This document shows positions 6,924-9,616 of a stretch of DNA of 9,616 bases, piece after piece (positions within the stretch are counted from its first letter, which is position 1; each line of letters begins with the position of its first letter). The stretch comes from Clostridia bacterium. Lineage in GTDB: Bacteria > Bacillota > Clostridia > Oscillospirales > Acutalibacteraceae. The position numbers and the translations under genes were made by a program. The notes beneath the pieces were generated by a model. It saw nothing but the letters and a program-made list of their open reading frames with translations. It ran no database searches and had not been told where the DNA came from. The stretch spans positions 1-9,616 of the forward strand of contig CAADUC010000063.1 in NCBI GenBank assembly GCA_900752115.1, in the 5' to 3' direction.

Positions 6924-7274
6924 ATGACCCCCACAGATTTTTCATTTCTTGAAGACTATTTTCAAAAGGCCGAGCTTCTTCCCGCGATTGTCCAGGAGGA
7001 CCGTACCGGGGAGGTTCTGATGCTCGCCTATATGAACCGGGAGTCGTTCCGCAAAACGCTCGAGACGGGCTATACCTGGTTTTACAGCCGTTCCCGTCAG
7101 GAGCTCTGGAACAAAGGGGCGACCTCCGGCCACCTGCAGAAAGTAGTGTCCATTGCGGGAGACTGTGATTGCGACACTCTGCTTGTGCGTGTGGAGCAGA
7201 CAGGCCCGGCCTGTCACACAGGCAGTCACAGCTGCTTTTTCCGTGAGATTGTGACGCCGGAAAGGAAAGTATGA
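6924..7274 (+). CDS. hisI: phosphoribosyl-AMP cyclohydrolase HisI
   Basis: A zinc metalloenzyme opening the adenine ring of phosphoribosyl-AMP to give ProFAR. At 116 aa it is a stand-alone cyclohydrolase, not fused to HisE. The signature [19 protein letters not shown] spans residues 52-70. The metal centre has Cys81 in GDCDCD, then Cys97 in ACHTG and Cys104 in SCFF, with the family's C-x15-C-x6-C spacing. Asp80, Asp82 and Asp84 are positioned for magnesium. ATG 6924 follows the hisA stop by 3 nt, with AGGAAAGGTG (6908-6917 region) as the ribosome-binding site inside the end of hisA. In many Clostridia operons hisF stands between hisA and hisI; it is not here. Confidence 0.96.
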   Translation: MTPTDFSFLEDYFQKAELLPAIVQEDRTGEVLMLAYMNRESFRKTLETGYTWFYSRSRQELWNKGATSGHLQKVVSIAGDCDCDTLLVRVEQTGPACHTGSHSCFFREIVTPERKV

Positions 7275-7278
7275 CGCA

Positions 7279-7605
7279 ATGAACGACGCTTTGAAGCATT
7301 TGTATGAGACGGTTCTTTCCCGCAAGGAGGAAAAGCAGGAGGGGTCTTATACCTGCTACCTGTTTGAGAAGGGGACCGACAAGATTCTGAAAAAATGCGG
7401 AGAGGAGTGCAGCGAAGTGATTATTGCCGCTAAAAATGGCGATAATCACGAGACCGTACTCGAGATCTCCGATTTGCTGTACCACCTGATGGTCCTGATG
7501 GTCAATGAAGGGATCACGTTGGAAGAAGTGGAGCAGGAGCTGGAGAAGCGCAGCGAAAAGACCGGCAATCTCAAGCAGTTTCACCAGGTGGACAAAAACA
7601 CATAA
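7279..7605 (+). CDS. hisE: phosphoribosyl-ATP pyrophosphatase HisE
   Basis: A MazG-like all-alpha pyrophosphohydrolase converting phosphoribosyl-ATP to phosphoribosyl-AMP, the second pathway step. At 108 aa it has the usual length. Metal-binding acids appear as CGEECSEV (residues 40-47, Glu42, Glu43, Glu46) and EISDLLYH (62-69, Glu62 and Asp65). The start ATG 7279 lies 4 nt after the hisI stop, with GGAAAGGAAAG in the end of hisI as the ribosome-binding region. It is the last gene of the operon and is followed within 42 nt by a strong terminator. Confidence 0.95.
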   Translation: MNDALKHLYETVLSRKEEKQEGSYTCYLFEKGTDKILKKCGEECSEVIIAAKNGDNHETVLEISDLLYHLMVLMVNEGITLEEVEQELEKRSEKTGNLKQFHQVDKNT

Positions 7606-7646
7606 AAAAGAATCGCGCGCTGCCGCGGGATTCCGTGCCGGCACGC

Positions 7647-7682
7647 AAAAATCGCCAGGGCCTTTTTGCCCCGGCGATTTTT
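7647..7682. terminator. bidirectional rho-independent terminator
   Basis: AAAAATCGCC (7647-7656) pairs perfectly with GGCGATTTTT (7673-7682). After one A-C mismatch, GGGC / GCCC (7658-7661 / 7668-7671) adds four more pairs around a CTTTTT loop. The T-rich ends serve both strands, so it can stop hisE transcripts on plus and pseudouridine synthase transcripts on minus. This fits its place between convergent genes. Confidence 0.9.
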
Positions 7683-7683
7683 C

Positions 7684-7699
7684 GAATATGCCCGTATTC
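7684..7699 (+). terminator. possible weak backup terminator
   Basis: GAATAT (7684-7689) pairs with GTATTC (7694-7699), with one G-U pair and a GCCC loop, followed by ACTTTTTCCTTT. It lies just after the strong terminator. The stem is short and AT-rich, so it may be incidental. Confidence 0.2.
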
Positions 7700-7775
7700 A
7701 CTTTTTCCTTTCTGTCTTTGGCAGGGGGATGTTCTTTCCGAACGTTACGGTTTGCAGGCTGTGTTTTTGTTTCTC

Positions 7776-8735
7776 TCAGTCCCACGATTCAAATTCCTTC
7801 AAAAACCACACCTCTCCGGCGGTGAATTCCTTGCCGTTGAGATACGCAAGAATTCCTCCCGGCGTGGTGAAGGCAAAGCGCAGCTTGTAGGAGCAGAGGG
7901 CCTGATACCGGAAGCCTGTTTCCCGGTTGAGCGCGTTGGTGCCATATTTTCCGTCCCCGGCCAGCGGATGTCCTACGGAGGCCAGATGCGCGCGGATCTG
8001 GTGTGTGCGGCCTGTGAGCAGTTCCACCTCAAGAAGGCTGAATTTTCGTTTCTCCTGCAGAACGCGATACCGCGTTTTGATGCTTTTGGCGGCAGGGGAG
8101 GGCTTTTGCGAGATGTATACACGGTTTTGGCTCTCGTTTTTCTCAAGGTAACCGGTCAGCGTGGCTTCACGCGGGTTCATGTGGCCGCACACGACGCAGA
8201 GATAGAGCTTGACGAGCTCTCGATCGCGTACCTTCTGGTTCATAATCCGCAATGTTTCCGCGTTTTTTGCCGCCATGACGATCCCGCCCGTGTTGCGGTC
8301 GATGCGATTGATCAGCGCCGGTGCGAAGGAGTTTTCCGCTTCCGGATCGTACTCGCCCTTGTCAAACAGATAATGCTGAACACGGGCGATCAGCGAGTCG
8401 AAGTGGTAGGTTTCGTCCGGGTGAACGATCAGACCGGGCTGTTTGTCGAGAAGCATAATATTGTCATCTTCATAAACGATGGAGAGTTTCTTCGGCGCCT
8501 TCAGAAAATCGTACTCCTTTGGGGCCGTTTGGAAAAATTCGTCCTTGAGATACATGGTCAGGCGGTCGCCTTCCTGCAGCCGGGTGGAAATATCACACCG
8601 CTTGCCGTTGAGCTTGATATCCTTCTTTCGGATGCTCTTATAAAGCATGGATTGCGGAAGGTTTGGATATGTTTTTGTGAGAAATTTATCAAGACGCTGT
8701 CCTGCGTCATTGGCTCGAACGATGACTTCCTTCAT
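7776..8735 (-). CDS. RluA/RluD-family RNA pseudouridine synthase
   Basis: A 319-aa enzyme isomerising uridine to pseudouridine, most likely in 23S rRNA; the exact site cannot be told from sequence. An N-terminal S4 RNA-binding domain covers about residues 12-60 (QRLDKFL, then IRKKDIKLNGK). The catalytic motif is NRIDRNTGG (143-151) with Asp146 as nucleophile; the first residue is Asn where many members have His. LLTGRTHQIRAHLA (239-252) and GDGKYG (260-265) are further family blocks. I chose the ATG at 8735 because the protein then begins directly with the S4 domain and has GGGG about 9 nt upstream. The frame is open further upstream but that stretch is not protein-like. It is convergent with hisE, sharing its terminator, and divergent from radC. 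Confidence 0.93.
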   Translation of the reverse strand: MKEVIVRANDAGQRLDKFLTKTYPNLPQSMLYKSIRKKDIKLNGKRCDISTRLQEGDRLTMYLKDEFFQTAPKEYDFLKAPKKLSIVYEDDNIMLLDKQPGLIVHPDETYHFDSLIARVQHYLFDKGEYDPEAENSFAPALINRIDRNTGGIVMAAKNAETLRIMNQKVRDRELVKLYLCVVCGHMNPREATLTGYLEKNESQNRVYISQKPSPAAKSIKTRYRVLQEKRKFSLLEVELLTGRTHQIRAHLASVGHPLAGDGKYGTNALNRETGFRYQALCSYKLRFAFTTPGGILAYLNGKEFTAGEVWFLKEFESWD

Positions 8736-8774
8736 AGAATTAACCCCGTTTCCATCCATTCGGTTTGCAGGCCC

Positions 8775-8832
8775 ATATCTGCGCCGGGACGCTGACGAGT
8801 TCAGCGCTCCTGCCCGGCTGCCCTGGAGATAT
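8775..8832 (-). promoter_or_regulatory. nested stem-loop in the pseudouridine synthase leader
   Basis: Three perfect 6-bp stems nest within 58 nt. In plus-strand coordinates they are ATATCT (8775-8780) / AGATAT (8827-8832), GCCGGG (8783-8788) / CCCGGC (8813-8818) and CGCTGA (8790-8795) / TCAGCG (8801-8806) around a 5-nt loop. They fall inside the leader predicted from the minus-strand promoter at 8853-8881. I do not recognise a known riboswitch class. A role in control of the downstream gene is inference. Confidence 0.45.
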
Positions 8833-8852
8833 CCCAGTGCGGACCGAGATCT

Positions 8853-8881
8853 ATCATACCACACAATCGCCGGCACGTCAC
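8853..8881 (-). promoter_or_regulatory. promoter of the pseudouridine synthase gene
   Basis: On the minus strand GTGACG (8881-8876) is followed after 17 bases by TATGAT (8858-8853). The -35 is 4 of 6 and the -10 is 5 of 6 to consensus. Transcription would start near 8846, leaving a leader of about 110 nt that includes the nested stem-loop. Confidence 0.55.
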
Positions 8882-8942
8882 CCCCGAAACCACGCAATTT
8901 TTCCATTCCCATTTTTCCGGCAGGGATGATACAGTGCTGGAA

Positions 8943-9016
8943 GCGGGTCAGAACCCCGCCCGGCCGTAAGACGGCCGAAACAGACAGCGCGGGAGTTTTT
9001 CTTTGGACGCTGTCTG
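8943..9016 (+). promoter_or_regulatory. structured radC leader with competing pairings
   Basis: Successive hairpins are GCGGG/CCCGC (8943-8947 / 8955-8959), CGGCCG/CGGCCG (8961-8966 / 8972-8977, loop TAAGA) and a perfect 9-bp CAGACAGCG/CGCTGTCTG (8981-8989 / 9008-9016). CCCGC at 8955-8959 can instead pair with GCGGG at 8989-8993, which is followed by AG and TTTTTCTTT, a terminator-like fold. The 9-bp stem competes with it at base 8989 and through the loop. The pairings are seen; attenuation is inferred. I could not find a convincing plus-strand promoter upstream. Confidence 0.4.
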
Positions 9017-9036
9017 AACAGAGGAGGCGAATGTTT

Positions 9037-9616
9037 TTGGCAAAGGAAGAATTGTCCCCGCATTCGGGACACAGAAAGCGCATGCGCGACCGTTTCCTGC
9101 GGGACGGTATGGACTCCCTGCAGGATCACGAGGTGTTGGAGCTGCTGTTGTTCTATGCAATTGCCAGACAGGATACCAATGAGCTGGCACACCGCTTGAT
9201 CAACCGGTTTGGTTCTCTGTCCGGCGTGTTTGACGCGCCGGTGGAGGAGCTCAAGCGTGTGGAAGGAATCGGCGGAACAACGGCTGTCTTTATCAAGACT
9301 TACCCGGAGATGTTCCGGCGCTATACAATGGATAAAAAGAAAAAGGTGAGGCGCCTGTACAGCTATGAGGATGTTGCTGATTATGCCAAGTCGTACCTGA
9401 TCGGACGCAGGCGGGAGGGGATCCTCGTTGTGCTGTTGAACGCGAACAGCCAGATCCTTTTCAGTGACATTGTGTACGAGGGAAGCGTGAACGCTGCCGA
9501 GATTTATTTCAGGGACTTGATCCGCCTGGCTTCCAGCTATGACGCGGTAGGAGTCATTTTGGCGCACAATCATCCGAGCGGGGACTGCCTGCCTTCGCGT
9601 GAAGACATTATCACCA
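9037..9616 (+). CDS. radC: RadC-family JAB/MPN+ protein (3' truncated by window)
   Basis: The N-terminal about 193 residues of a RadC-like protein. Its true cellular role is unsettled; the old DNA-repair assignment is doubtful for the family. Numbering from ATG 9031, an N-terminal helical region with helix-hairpin-helix character (FGSLSGVFDAPVEELKRVEGIG, residues 60-81, cited in parts) precedes the JAB1/MPN domain. The metal site HNHPSGD...PSRED gives the JAMM pattern His179, His181, Ser189 and Asp192. The segment GSVNAAEIYFRDL (151-163) lacks the PRE wording common in RadC. The gene runs off the window a few codons after the motif, so completeness is unknown. TTG 9037 is chosen because GAGGAGG (9021-9027) lies 9 nt upstream, against only 3 nt for ATG 9031, which remains possible. 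Confidence 0.9.
   Translation, partial: MAKEELSPHSGHRKRMRDRFLRDGMDSLQDHEVLELLLFYAIARQDTNELAHRLINRFGSLSGVFDAPVEELKRVEGIGGTTAVFIKTYPEMFRRYTMDKKKKVRRLYSYEDVADYAKSYLIGRRREGILVVLLNANSQILFSDIVYEGSVNAAEIYFRDLIRLASSYDAVGVILAHNHPSGDCLPSREDIIT

Noticed and set aside
7634..7645. Perfect 12-bp palindrome CGTGCCGGCACG after hisE
   Set aside because: A single copy with no spacer or T run, next to a strong terminator. It could be a protein site, but nothing supports this.
7635..8795. Plus-strand open frame of 386 codons across the pseudouridine synthase
   Set aside because: It begins inside the terminator region and lies antisense to a gene with S4 and catalytic motifs; no family is recognised in its translation.
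8901..8935. Plus-strand radC promoter (TTCCCA or TTCCAT with TACAGT or GATGAT)
   Set aside because: Each candidate matches consensus poorly at one or both hexamers, so I could not choose one with confidence.
8736..9083. N-terminal extension of the pseudouridine synthase frame upstream of 8735
   Set aside because: The extension covers the promoter and leader hairpins and overlaps the radC start. Its translation has no domain character, and the S4 domain starts right after the chosen ATG.
8878..9573. Minus-strand open frame of 231 codons opposite radC
   Set aside because: It is antisense to the conserved JAB/MPN domain and shows no recognisable family.

Overview
The window looks like part of the chromosome of a GC-rich member of the Clostridia (Bacillota), possibly Oscillospirales/Ruminococcaceae-like. 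The evidence is a Gram-positive PolC-type replicative polymerase ending in a clamp-binding QMTLF tail, a short-form HisG paired with HisZ, separate hisI and hisE genes, G-rich Shine-Dalgarno sites and GTG/TTG starts. The taxon is inferred from gene content; nothing here names a species.

Layout. (1) 1-912: 3' end of polC. (2) 913-1232: non-coding DNA with hairpins, then an AT-rich promoter, a small inverted repeat over the predicted transcription start, and a hairpin whose 3' arm overlaps the hisZ ribosome-binding region. (3) 1233-6034: hisZ-hisG-hisD-hisC-hisB, tightly packed, with 4-nt ATGA/GTGA overlaps at Z/G, G/D and C/B. (4) 6035-6194: a 160-nt gap holding a promoter-like element, a terminator/attenuator-like hairpin with a T6 run and a second stem-loop. 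(5) 6195-7605: hisA-hisI-hisE with 3-4 nt gaps. (6) 7647-7682: a strong bidirectional terminator. (7) 7776-8735, minus strand: an RluA/RluD-family 23S-type pseudouridine synthase. (8) 8736-9036: a divergent intergenic region rich in hairpins on both sides. (9) 9037-9616: the start of a radC-family gene, cut by the window edge.

The his genes cover ATP phosphoribosyltransferase (HisZ+HisG), PRA-PH (HisE), PRA-CH (HisI), ProFAR isomerase (HisA), IGP dehydratase (HisB), histidinol-phosphate aminotransferase (HisC) and histidinol dehydrogenase (HisD). Two steps have no gene here: imidazole glycerol phosphate synthase (HisH+HisF) and histidinol phosphatase. In the common Clostridia order Z-G-D-C-B-H-A-F-I-E, hisH would lie between hisB and hisA, and hisF between hisA and hisI. 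The first junction is now a structured leader and the second is a 3-nt gap. This split, with a possible separate control point before hisA, is the most interesting feature of the window. The remaining candidates are structured leaders before hisZ, the pseudouridine synthase and radC. I see no mobile elements, CRISPR arrays, tRNA or rRNA genes.
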